Source of the DNA: Arthrobacter roseus
Lineage (GTDB): Bacteria; Actinomycetota; Actinomycetes; Actinomycetales; Micrococcaceae
Direction: 5' to 3'
NCBI RefSeq assembly: GCF_016907875.1
Contig: NZ_JAFBCU010000001.1
Span: 558,001-622,000 of the forward strand
Length of the DNA: 64,000 nucleotides
Shown here: positions 18,427-26,728 of the stretch, piece by piece
How positions within the stretch are numbered: the stretch's first letter is position 1
Layout: each line of letters starts with the position of its first letter
The notes under the pieces: model-generated
What the model was told of the DNA's origin: nothing
Database searches by the model: none
What the model saw: only the letters and a program-made list of their open reading frames with translations
Program-made: the position numbers and the translations under genes

Positions 18427-19229
18427 AGCTCCTTGAGCAGGTCCTGGACCGAGTCCATGGTCTGATTCGCGCGGAAGGGAAAGGACTTCACATCCTCTGG
18501 TTGCGTGATCCCGGAATAGACCAGCACGGTATGAAGCCCTGCTTCCATACCCGCAACTATGTCCGTGTCCATCCGGTCACCGATCATCGCCGTGGTTTCA
18601 GAATGGGCCTCGATCTGGTTCATGGCTGACCGAAACATCATCGGGTTGGGTTTGCCCACGATGTACGGGTCGCGCTGCGTGGCTTTGGTGATGAGGGCCG
18701 CAATGGCTCCGGTGGCGGGCAGGATTCCTTCCTTTGAAGGACCGGTGGCATCAGGGTTCGTCGCTATGAATCTGGCTCCGGCAGCTATGAGCCGTATCGC
18801 CTTGGTGATGGCTTCGAAGGAGTACGTCCGGGTTTCTCCCAACACGACGTAGTCGGGCTCTTGATCGGTGAGGATGAATCCGACTTCATGCAGCGCCGTC
18901 GTCAGTCCGGCTTCGCCAATCACGAACGCCCGCCCCACCCGATCCTCGAAGTTGAACTGGGCCTTGAGGAACTGTGCGGTGGCCAGCGCGGAGGTCCAGA
19001 TGTTCTGTTCCGGTATGTTGAGTCCCGACATCTTCAGCCGCGCCACCAAGTCCCGCGGCGTATAAATGGAGTTGTTCGTCAGGACAAGAAACCTCTTTGA
19101 TGTGTCCACCCAATGCTGGATCAGCTCGGCGGCACCCGGAATGGCGTGGTTTTCGTGAACCAGAACGCCATCCATGTCTGTCAACCAGCACTCAATGTCG
19201 GCCGGAGTGCGAATGTCTTCCCGGGGCAT
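18423..19229 (-). CDS. HAD-IIA phosphatase, NagD-like
   Basis: 268 residues. HAD motif I is 'WLTDMDGVLVHENHAIPGA' with the two catalytic Asp of DxDG, motif II 'VLTNNS', and motif IV 'MIGDRMDTDIVAGMEAG'; the C2-type cap between motifs II and III is typical of NagD/PNPase-like enzymes. 'VGKPNPMMF' supplies the motif III lysine. It probably dephosphorylates a small phosphometabolite (nucleotide or sugar phosphate) in the cytoplasm. Divergent from the TrmH methyltransferase. Confidence 0.92.
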   Translation of the reverse strand: MPREDIRTPADIECWLTDMDGVLVHENHAIPGAAELIQHWVDTSKRFLVLTNNSIYTPRDLVARLKMSGLNIPEQNIWTSALATAQFLKAQFNFEDRVGRAFVIGEAGLTTALHEVGFILTDQEPDYVVLGETRTYSFEAITKAIRLIAAGARFIATNPDATGPSKEGILPATGAIAALITKATQRDPYIVGKPNPMMFRSAMNQIEAHSETTAMIGDRMDTDIVAGMEAGLHTVLVYSGITQPEDVKSFPFRANQTMDSVQDLLKEL

Positions 19230-19301
19230 GCGATCCTCTTTCGCTCGGCTTCACTTCACAGTCTCGCATCTGGAACGCCCGACGGCGAGGACTACCCTTG
19301 G

Positions 19302-19961
19302 ATGGTGCATAACGAGACTCCCACCCCAGCTGATCCAGACTCCGCGACCCACCAGATCGGCGTCGGCCCCTGGGAAGGGCCGCTACCCGACGGCGAGCAC
19401 TGGGATCCGGCGTTGCTGGCGAACGGCGATACTCGCAACGTCGTCGATGAGTACCGCTATTGGGAACATGACGCCATTGTGGCTGACCTGGACACAAAGC
19501 GACACTCCTTCCACGTGGCCATTGAAAACTGGCAGCATGACCTCAACATTGGGTCCGTGGTCAGGACTGCCAACGCGTTCATGGCGCGGGAAGTTCACAT
19601 CATCGGGCGACGTCGGTGGAACCGGAGGGGCGCAATGGTCACCGACCGCTACCAGCACGTGCGGCACCATCCCACCGTTGAGGAATTTGTTGAGTGGGCG
19701 CAAGGAGAGGGTCTGCGCATTATCGGCATCGACAACTTTCCTGATTCCGTGCCGCTGGAAACCTATGAGCTGCCGGAGAACTGCGTCCTCGTGTTCGGGC
19801 AGGAAGGGCCGGGTCTGACGCCGGAAGTCCATGCCGCTGCGGACGCCACATTGTCCATTGCCCAGTTCGGTTCCACCCGTTCCATCAACGCGTCTGCTGC
19901 CGCTGCTATTGCCATGCACGGGTGGGTGCGGCGACACGTCTTCGGGCAGCAGGTGCGTTAG
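19302..19961 (+). CDS. TrmH/SpoU-family RNA 2'-O-methyltransferase
   Basis: 219 residues from ATG 19302; the open frame extends upstream into the HAD gene but without conservation. SPOUT motifs are 'QHDLNIGSVVRTANAF' (motif 1 with N and R), 'VLVFGQEGPGLTP' (motif 2) and 'IAQFGSTRSINASAAAAIAMHGW' features (motif 3, SLN/SxN loop for SAM). It methylates ribose 2'-OH of a tRNA or rRNA nucleotide. The exact target is not predictable from the sequence alone. Confidence 0.9.
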   Translation: MVHNETPTPADPDSATHQIGVGPWEGPLPDGEHWDPALLANGDTRNVVDEYRYWEHDAIVADLDTKRHSFHVAIENWQHDLNIGSVVRTANAFMAREVHIIGRRRWNRRGAMVTDRYQHVRHHPTVEEFVEWAQGEGLRIIGIDNFPDSVPLETYELPENCVLVFGQEGPGLTPEVHAAADATLSIAQFGSTRSINASAAAAIAMHGWVRRHVFGQQVR

Positions 19962-19980
19962 CGAAGCAGTGGGATGGAGG

Positions 19981-20241
19981 TCAGCGGTTTACCTTACGTT
20001 TTCCGGCCATGCCTTCAGCGACACCCACGAGCGCGATCGAAACGACTACGGCCACGATGAAACCAAGAACGTTGAGCTCAAAGATGTCTCCGGTACCCAA
20101 CAGGTTGGCGATGACACCGCCCACTACCGAGCCCACCAGTCCAAGCAGCAGAGTTGCCAGTAAACCAAGGTTCTGTTTACCGGGTTTGAGCAGCCGGGCA
20201 AGGGCACCGATGATGAGTCCGGCGACGATAAATCCAATCAT
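19981..20241 (-). CDS. GlsB/YeaQ/YmgE-family stress membrane protein
   Basis: 86 residues with three hydrophobic segments (about 2-20, 26-48 and 55-78). 'GFIVAGLIIGALARLLKPG' and 'GLVGSVVGGVIAN' are the family signature. These small proteins occur in stress regulons of many bacteria; biochemical role unknown. A ribosome site (AGGAG) precedes the ATG. It converges on the TrmH gene with a 19-base gap. Confidence 0.92.
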   Translation of the reverse strand: MIGFIVAGLIIGALARLLKPGKQNLGLLATLLLGLVGSVVGGVIANLLGTGDIFELNVLGFIVAVVVSIALVGVAEGMAGKRKVNR

Positions 20242-20406
20242 TGCGTGTTTCTCCTGTCTGGTTGTTAGTTCTGTTAAAGATTAGGCGACGCCGGTGTCTT
20301 CTGGCGCGGTTGAAGAGATTTCTGAGCATGGCGTCCCAGCTGAGGAAGTACTCGGGCGTTGTACCGTGAGAGATAACTACAGCTGTTGGTAATGGGAGGA
20401 GTCATC

Positions 20407-20982
20407 ATGCGTGAGCTCGTGTACTTCGTGGCCGTGAGCCTGGATGGATACATTGCTGCACCGGACGGTAGTTTCGGTGATTTTCCGATAGAGGGTGATC
20501 ACGTCGATATGATTCTGCGCGATTACACCGACACGTTGCCCTCCCATGTCCTGAGTGCATTGGCTCTGCAACCGGATAACGCCCGCTTCGACACGGTCCT
20601 CATGGGATGGAATACCTACGCTGCCGGGTTCCCGCACGGCGTACGCAATCCCTATCCGCACCTGCGCCAGTACGTCTTTTCGCGAAGCGAAACCGAAGCT
20701 GCAGCTGACATTGTGCTCACCGCGGAGGATCCAGTGGCTGTGGTCAAGGAGCTGAAAGCTGAAGACTCGGGCGCTGACATATGGCTTTGCGGTGGCGGCC
20801 AGCTGGCAGGCGCCCTTCGGGGTGAGCTTGACCGGCTCATTCTCAAAGTGAATCCAGTCCTTCTCGGTGCTGGCATCCCGCTCTTCGCCGGCCAGGACTA
20901 TATGGTGCGGTCCGCGGAGCTGACGTCCAGTACTGCATTCCAGTCGGGCGTTGTCGTCAATGAGTACAGGTTTGAAAAATGA
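20407..20982 (+). CDS. dihydrofolate reductase / RibD C-terminal family protein
   Basis: 191 residues from ATG 20407, which has GGGAGGAG just upstream; an earlier in-frame ATG at 20386 lacks one. Characteristic opening 'RELVYFVAVSLDGYIAAPDG', NADPH-fold motif 'VLMGWNTYAAGFP', then 'IWLCGGGQLAGALRGELDRLILKVNPVLLGAGIPLF' features. YwjB/YyaP-type members are reductases of unknown substrate. Its stop overlaps the ATG of the following GNAT gene (ATGA), so the pair is coupled. Confidence 0.88.
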   Translation: MRELVYFVAVSLDGYIAAPDGSFGDFPIEGDHVDMILRDYTDTLPSHVLSALALQPDNARFDTVLMGWNTYAAGFPHGVRNPYPHLRQYVFSRSETEAAADIVLTAEDPVAVVKELKAEDSGADIWLCGGGQLAGALRGELDRLILKVNPVLLGAGIPLFAGQDYMVRSAELTSSTAFQSGVVVNEYRFEK

Positions 20983-21776
20983 ACGACTCTGAGACCAAGG
21001 CCCGCTTTCTCACGGCCTATGACGAGCAACTGCGTACCGATGCCGAGACGCCGAGCGCCATCAAGGTCGCCCGACACGGCCCACTGTCCCTGGTGACCTT
21101 CATGAACGGACGCGGCTTCGTCACCTACAAGGATCTCGGTGGCGCGGATATGGAGACCGTCCGACGGCTCGTCGCTGATGCGATGGCCTACTATCAGGAC
21201 GATCCTGAGATAATCAGGGTTGAGTGGAAAACTCGTGGCCATGATCACGCACCCGGGTTGCATGAGGTTTTGCTGGAGAGCGGGTTTACTCCGGATGAGC
21301 CTGAATCGATCATGATTGGCGAGGCCAAGGCACTGAGCGTCGATTGTTCACTGCCCGACGGGGTGACGCTGCGACGGGTAACCGATGAGTCGGACGTGCG
21401 CCGAATGAGCGCCATGCAGGATGAAGTTTTTGGCGATCCGGTCTCACCCGAGATGGCGGATGCCCTGCTACATCGACTCTCCTTCAATGACGGAATGGAG
21501 CTCTGGACAGCTGAGGCCGAGGGGCAGATCGTCAGCGCCGGACGCCTGGAACCGGTTCAAGGCACCGGCTTTGCTGGGATCTGGGGCGGCGCGACCCGCA
21601 AAGAGTGGCGCGGCCGTGGAATCTACCGTGCGCTGACGGCCCGACGAGCCCGGTCAGCACTCAGTAGGGGGAAGACGCTCATCAACAGCGATTCAACCGA
21701 ATATTCGCGTCCCATCCTTGAACGCTCCGGGCTCGTCAATGTATCGACGACGACCCCTTACCGCTGGCGACGGTGA
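20979..21776 (+). CDS. GNAT-family N-acetyltransferase
   Basis: 265 residues. The C-terminal GNAT core has 'GFAGIWGGATRKEWRGRGIYRAL', with the acetyl-CoA pyrophosphate loop in 'RKEWRGRGIYRAL', and a terminal 'YSRPILERSGLVNVSTTTPY'. The N-terminal ~110 residues are a second, degenerate GNAT-like half, as in many ~260-residue actinobacterial members. Substrate unknown. Coupled by ATGA overlap to the DHFR-like gene. Confidence 0.85.
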   Translation: MNDSETKARFLTAYDEQLRTDAETPSAIKVARHGPLSLVTFMNGRGFVTYKDLGGADMETVRRLVADAMAYYQDDPEIIRVEWKTRGHDHAPGLHEVLLESGFTPDEPESIMIGEAKALSVDCSLPDGVTLRRVTDESDVRRMSAMQDEVFGDPVSPEMADALLHRLSFNDGMELWTAEAEGQIVSAGRLEPVQGTGFAGIWGGATRKEWRGRGIYRALTARRARSALSRGKTLINSDSTEYSRPILERSGLVNVSTTTPYRWRR

Positions 21777-21843
21777 GCGGCTAACCCGTGCGAGGGGTTG
21801 ATCGCCGGTCGGTCCTTCATCGGACATGCTTTATCGTGTGTTC

Positions 21844-22260
21844 ATGACTGAGCCTTATTCCTTCTCCGCTGCCGCGGGCAAGATTGATCGCGAACGAGTC
21901 CATCAATGGCTTAGCGAGCAGTCTTACTGGGCGAAGGGTCGGGCGCGTGAGGTACAAGACGCTGCAATCGATGCCTCCCGTAATTACGGTGTGTACGACG
22001 CCGAGACGGGTGAGCAGGTTGCCTACGCGAGGGTCGTGACCGACGCGGTGACGTTCGCTTGGCTATGTGACGTCTTCGTTTCACCGGAGACACGAGGACA
22101 AAGACTGGGCGAAATGCTGGTCGAGGGCGTCATCGCCGATCTCGAACCGCTCGGGCTCAAACAAACTCTGCTCTCCACAGGGGATGCGCACAGCCTTTAC
22201 GCCAAATATGGCTTCACCCCACTGAACGACCCGTCAAAGATGATGGCGCGTGTTCGGTAG
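21844..22260 (+). CDS. GNAT-family N-acetyltransferase
   Basis: 138 residues from ATG 21844; an in-frame ATG at 21826 adds six residues without improving the match. It resembles short GNATs with 'VHQWLSEQSYWAKGRA' at the N-terminus, 'VAYARVVTDAVTFAWLCDVFV' and the CoA loop 'RGQRLGEMLVEGVI', ending 'YAKYGFTPL'. Function is likely acetylation of a small amine or protein N-terminus. Immediately after its stop begins a truncated PheRS-like gene. Confidence 0.88.
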   Translation: MTEPYSFSAAAGKIDRERVHQWLSEQSYWAKGRAREVQDAAIDASRNYGVYDAETGEQVAYARVVTDAVTFAWLCDVFVSPETRGQRLGEMLVEGVIADLEPLGLKQTLLSTGDAHSLYAKYGFTPLNDPSKMMARVR

Positions 22261-22294
22261 ACGATCCCTGCTGGATTAAAGCTTGGTGCCATAG

Positions 22295-23098
22295 ACGACG
22301 ACGTCACGACCGTCTTTCACGACTTTCGTCTGTCTGGTCTACCGCAGGGATGCCATTGACCGGACCCATGTAGGCGCACCCCACCAAGTGGATCTTTGGC
22401 GAATATCTTCAACTCCGGCACTGTCCCCACCTGATGTGGAATCCATGATCGGGGTGCTTGTCGAAGCGGTCTTGCCCAACGCGCAATGGCGTGCGGTGCC
22501 AGCCGTACACCCCTACACGACCAACGGACTACAAATAGATGTACGTGTTGGCGAGGAATGGTTGGAACTTGCTGAGTGCGGCATGGTCGCGCCCCACTTA
22601 TTCGCTGATGCCGGACTCGATCCAAAGCAGTGGTCGGGCCTCGCCCTGGGAATGGGCTTGGACAGGGCGTTGATGCTTCGCAAGGGAATCCCCGATATCC
22701 GGCTTCTACGTGCACGCGACGAACGCATCGGATCCCAGATGCTCAACCTGGAACCTTGGCAACCGGTCTCGCTTCTTCCTCCCATCCGGCGGGATATTTC
22801 GATTGTCGTGCCGAGGTCCTTCGACGATGAAATTCTGGGCGACAAAGTCCGCCAAGCACTCGCGGAACGCATGGATGACCTTGAATCCGTTGAGCTTCTC
22901 GACCTGACCGCTTATGAGGAACTGCCGACGGCGGCGAAGGAAAGGCTGGAGATCAAACCAGGACAGGCGAATGCCCTCATTCGAGTCACGCTCCGACCCA
23001 TCGAAAGAACACTCACCGCCCTGGAAGCCAATCTCATCCGCGACGATATCTACACGGCACTTCATCAAGGCCAGGTTATGGAACTCATCGCAAGTTAG
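22295..23098 (+). pseudogene. PheRS-like class II synthetase paralogue, 5'-truncated
   Basis: The reading frame opens after an in-frame TAG at 22292-22294 and lacks a normal start before a GTG at 22388. From 22340 it matches the middle of a known PheRS-like family: 'VYRRDAIDRTHVG', then 'QVDLWRIS', 'LGMGLDRALMLRKGIPDIR' (class II motif 3) and a C-terminal ferredoxin-fold anticodon-binding-like domain ('LLPPIRRDISIVV' to the end). Full-length members I recall are about 350 residues with an N-terminal catalytic part, which is absent. The ~75 bases between the GNAT stop and 22340 look like out-of-frame remnant (AIDDDVTTVF). Could also initiate at 22388 as a short protein of 236 residues. Confidence 0.6.
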
Positions 23099-23203
23099 TC
23101 ACGACGTGCCCAGCCAATGACTTCGGGAAAGCAACCGCTTTCAGAGACACGCTGTCATAGGCTGGGCAGTGGCCGTGCTGCCGCCTGTGTCTGGAAAGGT
23201 CCG

Positions 23204-23659
23204 ATGATGAGTTCCGTTGCTCACGATACTTTGACGTTTGAGCAGTCAATCAATGCCCCGCTTTCCGCTGTGTGGGATGCGTTTGCAGAACCGACCCAGC
23301 GTGCCGTCTGGGGCGTTCCCGCGGGCGAGGCTCAAGTCTATGATGACTCCAATTTCATGGTCGGGGGCCGAGACAAGTACAGGTGCGGCCCACCAGAAAC
23401 CCTTGGGTTCCACGGACTCGTGGACTACGTCCAGATCGTTCCGCCATCACTGATCGTGCACACAGACACCGTGACGGCTGAGGACCAGGTCCTTGCTGTT
23501 GCTCTCCTGACCTGGCAGTTCGATGCCCACGGCGACACGACGATGATCCGGCTCACGGATCAGGTGACCTCGTTCGTGGGTGCCGACATGATCGAAGGGC
23601 ACCGTAACGGCCACGCCAAGGCACTCGAACAGTTGAGAGACTTCCTCGAGCGTCCTTAG
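23204..23659 (+). CDS. SRPBCC / AHSA1-type domain protein
   Basis: 151 residues from ATG 23204 (or 23207); GGAAAGG lies upstream. Pattern 'FEQSINAPLSAVWDAFAEP' followed by 'AVWGVPAG', a central antiparallel sheet and a C-terminal long helix 'GHRNGHAKALEQLRDFLERP' is typical of START/AHSA1 proteins, which bind small hydrophobic ligands or act on Hsp90-like partners. No neighbour (e.g. an ArsR regulator) points to a role. Confidence 0.82.
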   Translation: MMSSVAHDTLTFEQSINAPLSAVWDAFAEPTQRAVWGVPAGEAQVYDDSNFMVGGRDKYRCGPPETLGFHGLVDYVQIVPPSLIVHTDTVTAEDQVLAVALLTWQFDAHGDTTMIRLTDQVTSFVGADMIEGHRNGHAKALEQLRDFLERP

Positions 23660-23664
23660 CCTGT

Positions 23665-24012
23665 TCAGGCGGCGTGCATACCGATATTAATGACCCGGCC
23701 GGCGCTATCTCGATAGAAGAAGCGGGTAACTCCCCAAGGTTCGGCGGTGAGGGGATGGACGATCTCAACCCGAGCGTCCGTGGCGTTCCGGAATGCCTCC
23801 TGCACGTCGTCGACAAATATCGACACATCAGGGTTCACCTGAGCCGACGCGTCCCGAGTCATCAAGCTCAGCTGGTGACCGGCGTCATCACCCAGGGTCA
23901 CTATCCACCCGTGGTCCATCAAAACCTGCATGCCGAGTACTGCCCGGTGTTCCTCGACGGCTTGGCCCAGGTCGTCTACGGTGAGGTTCGGTACAACTCG
24001 ATCGATGCGCAT
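23665..24012 (-). CDS. VOC-superfamily (glyoxalase/bleomycin-resistance fold) protein
   Basis: 115 residues, one VOC domain of paired beta-alpha-beta-beta-beta modules: 'VPNLTVDDLGQAVEEHRAVLG' at the start, 'HQLSLMTRD' in the middle and 'FFYRDSAGRVINIGMH' at the end. Metal-ligand positions are only partly populated, so catalysis versus ligand binding cannot be decided. Converges on the SRPBCC gene with a 5-base gap. Confidence 0.85.
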   Translation of the reverse strand: MRIDRVVPNLTVDDLGQAVEEHRAVLGMQVLMDHGWIVTLGDDAGHQLSLMTRDASAQVNPDVSIFVDDVQEAFRNATDARVEIVHPLTAEPWGVTRFFYRDSAGRVINIGMHAA

Positions 24013-24353
24013 AGCGCAAGTTAATCACGCTGCTGGGTGGGTTCGTGCTCAGATATCGAAGTGTTGTCTGAATCGGTCGAGTGCCAGGGGCCACGCTTCT
24101 ACAAATCCGTCGCGGTATTCCTGGGCAGCGGCACGCGAGGCGGAACCCGTGGGGTCCGGTGGTGGGCAGTGGCTCCTGTCCGTTCTGTCGTGCAGATAAA
24201 GGGCCTCCACCGCAAAACACGGCCCGTTATCTGCACGACAGTTTGAGCTAGGCGCCGTGAGGTGCACGACAGATACGGCTGGACCCCGTTATGTGCACGA
24301 CAGGTGAGGCGTTGGCCGATAGGGAACGCGTCCGGTCTTGATAACCTCATTTT
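24013..24353. other. gene-poor stretch with palindromic repeats and a possible gene remnant
   Basis: 341 bases without a convincing intact gene. The minus strand between about 24049 and 24150 reads 'SRAAAQEYRDGFVEAWPLAL' and ends at a stop, which looks like the tail of a lost protein (possibly SRPBCC-like), but no start or conserved core is present. The remainder holds a cluster of 10-15 base repeats described separately. The Nudix gene starts at the right edge. Confidence 0.5.
24185..24303. repeat. cluster of CTGTCGTGCA/TGCACGACAG palindromic repeats
   Basis: CTGTCGTGCAGATAA at 24185-24199 is the exact inverse complement of TTATCTGCACGACAG at 24227-24241, with an inner GGGCC/GGCCC pair. Two more copies of TGCACGACAG follow at 24263-24272 and 24294-24303; the last is again preceded by CCCGTTAT, giving the repeated unit CCCGTTATNTGCACGACAG. 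Four copies within 120 bases of intergenic DNA suggest a repetitive extragenic element rather than an ordinary terminator. Confidence 0.75.
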
Positions 24354-24758
24354 GTGTCTGCCACCCATACCCTCATCATCGCTGCGGTCTGCATTTTCGA
24401 CGACGACGGGCGGCTGCTGACCGTCCGCAAAAAGGACACTTCCATGTTCATGCTCCCCGGAGGTAAAGCCGAGCGCGGCGAGACCATGGCGCAAACCGCT
24501 GCCCGGGAGCTTCAGGAGGAAGTCGGCATCGTCGTCGAGCCCGGCGACCTGATGCCGCTGAGTCGGTGGCGGGGCGCCGCGGCCAATGAGCCGGACACCG
24601 ACATCGACGTCGAACTCTTCACGGCCATCGCGACGCAGAGGCCGGTCAAAGCAGCCGAAATTGGCGAACTCGTGTGGATCCATCCCGCGGAGGTTGGGGC
24701 CCGCACTGATATTGCGCCGCTCCTGACCGAACACGTCATTCCCAATATCAGGCGCTAG
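24354..24758 (+). CDS. Nudix hydrolase
   Basis: 134 residues from GTG. The Nudix box is complete at residues 37-59 (GKAERGE ... REL..EEVGI), with the metal-binding EE pair. It hydrolyses a nucleoside diphosphate linked to another group; the opening 'LIIAAVCIFDDDGRLLTVRK' is like MutT/8-oxo-dGTPase-type members but the substrate is not determined. Cytoplasmic. Preceded by the palindromic repeat cluster. Confidence 0.93.
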   Translation: MSATHTLIIAAVCIFDDDGRLLTVRKKDTSMFMLPGGKAERGETMAQTAARELQEEVGIVVEPGDLMPLSRWRGAAANEPDTDIDVELFTAIATQRPVKAAEIGELVWIHPAEVGARTDIAPLLTEHVIPNIRR

Positions 24759-24859
24759 CTGCAACAACAAAATAATCTTCGGCTAACACTTGCCAAGGCT
24801 ACTAGTCAGTAACATAGAGTGGCGTGCATCATACTCATTGCATCTGACGAGGAGTACCG

Positions 24860-26116
24860 ATGAAGAATTCCTACTCGAAACTGGCAATAACCTTTTCCGT
24901 GGCTGCCGCACTCGCCGTAGGCACAGGGCTCCCGGCCCAAGCCGTCCAGAACGTTCCGGCGCCGGGACTGCAGGCAGAGCCCGCCGTGCCGCCGTTCTAC
25001 CAAACACCCGAAGCGCTGCCGGCGAACAACGGCGCCCTGATCCGCCACGAGCCATCCGTTTTCTACCTGGACCCGCTGAAAGCGCTGAAAGCACCGGCGA
25101 CCGTGGAACGCATCATGTATCGAAGCACCGACTCGCAGGGGCAGCCGATGGCCGTCACCGGAACCGTGCTTGTTCCCAAGACCACCTGGACCGGCAAGGG
25201 CGAAAGGCCCATGGTCTCCTACGCCGTCGGCACCCAGGGACTTGGGGATCAATGCGCTCCATCGAGAAAGCTCGCAGCCGGTCAAGAGTATGAAGGAATC
25301 TTCATCAAGGGGTTGCTCAGTCGTGGGTACGCTGTGGTCGTCACCGACTACGAAGGTCTCGGCACTGAAGGGGTACACACCTATCTGAACCGTGCTTCGC
25401 AGGGCCAAGCCGTTCTCGATGCAGCGCGGGCCGCACAGCAGCTGGGTACGCCCGGTCTGCCGACCAACGGGCCCATCGCCCTTGCCGGATACTCTCAGGG
25501 CGGTGGCGCTTCGGCGTCTGCAGCCGAACTCGCCCCCGCGTACGCACCAGAACTAGACCTCCGCGGAGCTTACGTGGGTGCACCGCCATCGGACCTTTCG
25601 AACGTGGGAGCGTACATCGACGGAGGCCTCTACACGGGATTCCTGCTCTACGCCCTGAATGGCATTGCATCCGGATATGACCTGGATATGACGTCCTACC
25701 TCAACGAGAACGGGCAAGCAACACTCGCGGCGAACCAGCGCAGCTGCACGATCGAAGGCATAGCCGACCACGCCTTCCTCAACACGGCCACGCTCACCAC
25801 GTCCGGAAAGAAACTCAGCACTACTGTTCAGGTGGAACCCCTCAAGTCCATCCTTAAGGAGCAGTTACTCGCAAACGGCCGCAAACCCTCAGTTCCCGTC
25901 CTGCTCTCCCAAAGCCTCCTCGATGACGCCATCCCCTATGCTCAGGCACGGGACGTCGCTGAGCGGTGGTGCGACCAAGGCGCAACTGTAGCGATGGACA
26001 CAACAGCCGGACCTACGCACATCGGCGGCTACGTGGCTGCTATCCCTCGGGCATTCGTGTTCCTCCAGGCACGGTTCGCCGGTCATCGGCCGGTCTCCAG
26101 TTGCTGGCGCCTCTAG
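24860..26116 (+). CDS. secreted lipase-family alpha/beta hydrolase
   Basis: 418 residues with GAGGAG before the ATG. Sec signal peptide at 1-28 (lysines, hydrophobic run, cleavage near AQA-V). The nucleophile elbow is GYSQGGG, following 'RGYAVVVTDYEGLGTEGVHTY', a combination typical of actinobacterial secretory (triacylglycerol) lipases with a lid between the elbow and the C-terminal Asp-His; 'TAGPTHIGGY' probably holds the catalytic His. A short unrelated-looking tail (FAGHRPVSSCWRL) ends the chain. It converges with the WXG100 gene with no gap. Confidence 0.9.
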   Translation: MKNSYSKLAITFSVAAALAVGTGLPAQAVQNVPAPGLQAEPAVPPFYQTPEALPANNGALIRHEPSVFYLDPLKALKAPATVERIMYRSTDSQGQPMAVTGTVLVPKTTWTGKGERPMVSYAVGTQGLGDQCAPSRKLAAGQEYEGIFIKGLLSRGYAVVVTDYEGLGTEGVHTYLNRASQGQAVLDAARAAQQLGTPGLPTNGPIALAGYSQGGGASASAAELAPAYAPELDLRGAYVGAPPSDLSNVGAYIDGGLYTGFLLYALNGIASGYDLDMTSYLNENGQATLAANQRSCTIEGIADHAFLNTATLTTSGKKLSTTVQVEPLKSILKEQLLANGRKPSVPVLLSQSLLDDAIPYAQARDVAERWCDQGATVAMDTTAGPTHIGGYVAAIPRAFVFLQARFAGHRPVSSCWRL

Positions 26117-26536
26117 TTACTGAAGATCGCGTTCTATCGGCATGGTCTCGTGCACGATCGGACTGATCTGACCGCTCTCTGGTTCCAGCTCGCTTGGGAC
26201 CAGAGGGGAGGTCAGGAGAAGGTTATCCGCTGCCGGAAAGCCTCCGACCGTTGAGCTACTGGAGGCTGAACTAACGCCCTCTTGGTCCTCTGCCGAACGC
26301 CGCAGCTGCTTGCTTACGGATGACATGGACTCGGCGGCGCCATGGATTCTCGGTGCAATGTCGGTATTCCACAGGGTGCGGAACTTTACGGCGTCCGGGC
26401 CACTCCACTGGCATTCCTCCAGTTTGCGGCTGATGATGCGCTGAAGCTGAACGAGCTCTAACGAGCCCTGGGTGGCTGACTTTGCCAACGTCCTGAGCTG
26501 ATCGGGATTCGATCCGAACATGCCTGATCCGGCCAC
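26117..26536 (-). CDS. WXG100-like secreted-substrate protein
   Basis: 139 residues from GTG 26536 (GGAAGGAA upstream). Residues 6-90 form a helical hairpin with WSG at 44-46, and match the N-terminal domain of the calpain-like protease at 55044: both start '(F/L)GxNPDQLRxLAK' and end in a Ser-rich linker. The C-terminal ~45 residues are low-complexity and acidic with no recognisable toxin domain, so this may be a stand-alone Esx-type protein or a truncated effector. No EccC/EssC ATPase gene is in the window. Confidence 0.7.
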   Translation of the reverse strand: MAGSGMFGSNPDQLRTLAKSATQGSLELVQLQRIISRKLEECQWSGPDAVKFRTLWNTDIAPRIHGAAESMSSVSKQLRRSAEDQEGVSSASSSSTVGGFPAADNLLLTSPLVPSELEPESGQISPIVHETMPIERDLQ

Positions 26537-26728
26537 CGTGAAGTTCCTTCCCCAAATAGATGGTCTAGAAACAAATTACGGGTCTATGCCCGGACGTGCA
26601 ATGGGCCCTACTCCCCATATGTTCTTTCAGACGGGCGCGCACCTATTGCCTGTCGGCCCTGTTAGCTAGGATGGGCGGTAGTCAAGCAGGTCCTGCCGAC
26701 CTGACCATTTTCAGCACGAGGAGTCAGC

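Noticed and set aside
24049-24267. 72-codon minus-strand frame in the repeat-rich gap
   Set aside because: Only its last ~30 residues look protein-like; its first half is read through the palindromic repeats. Kept only as a possible remnant.
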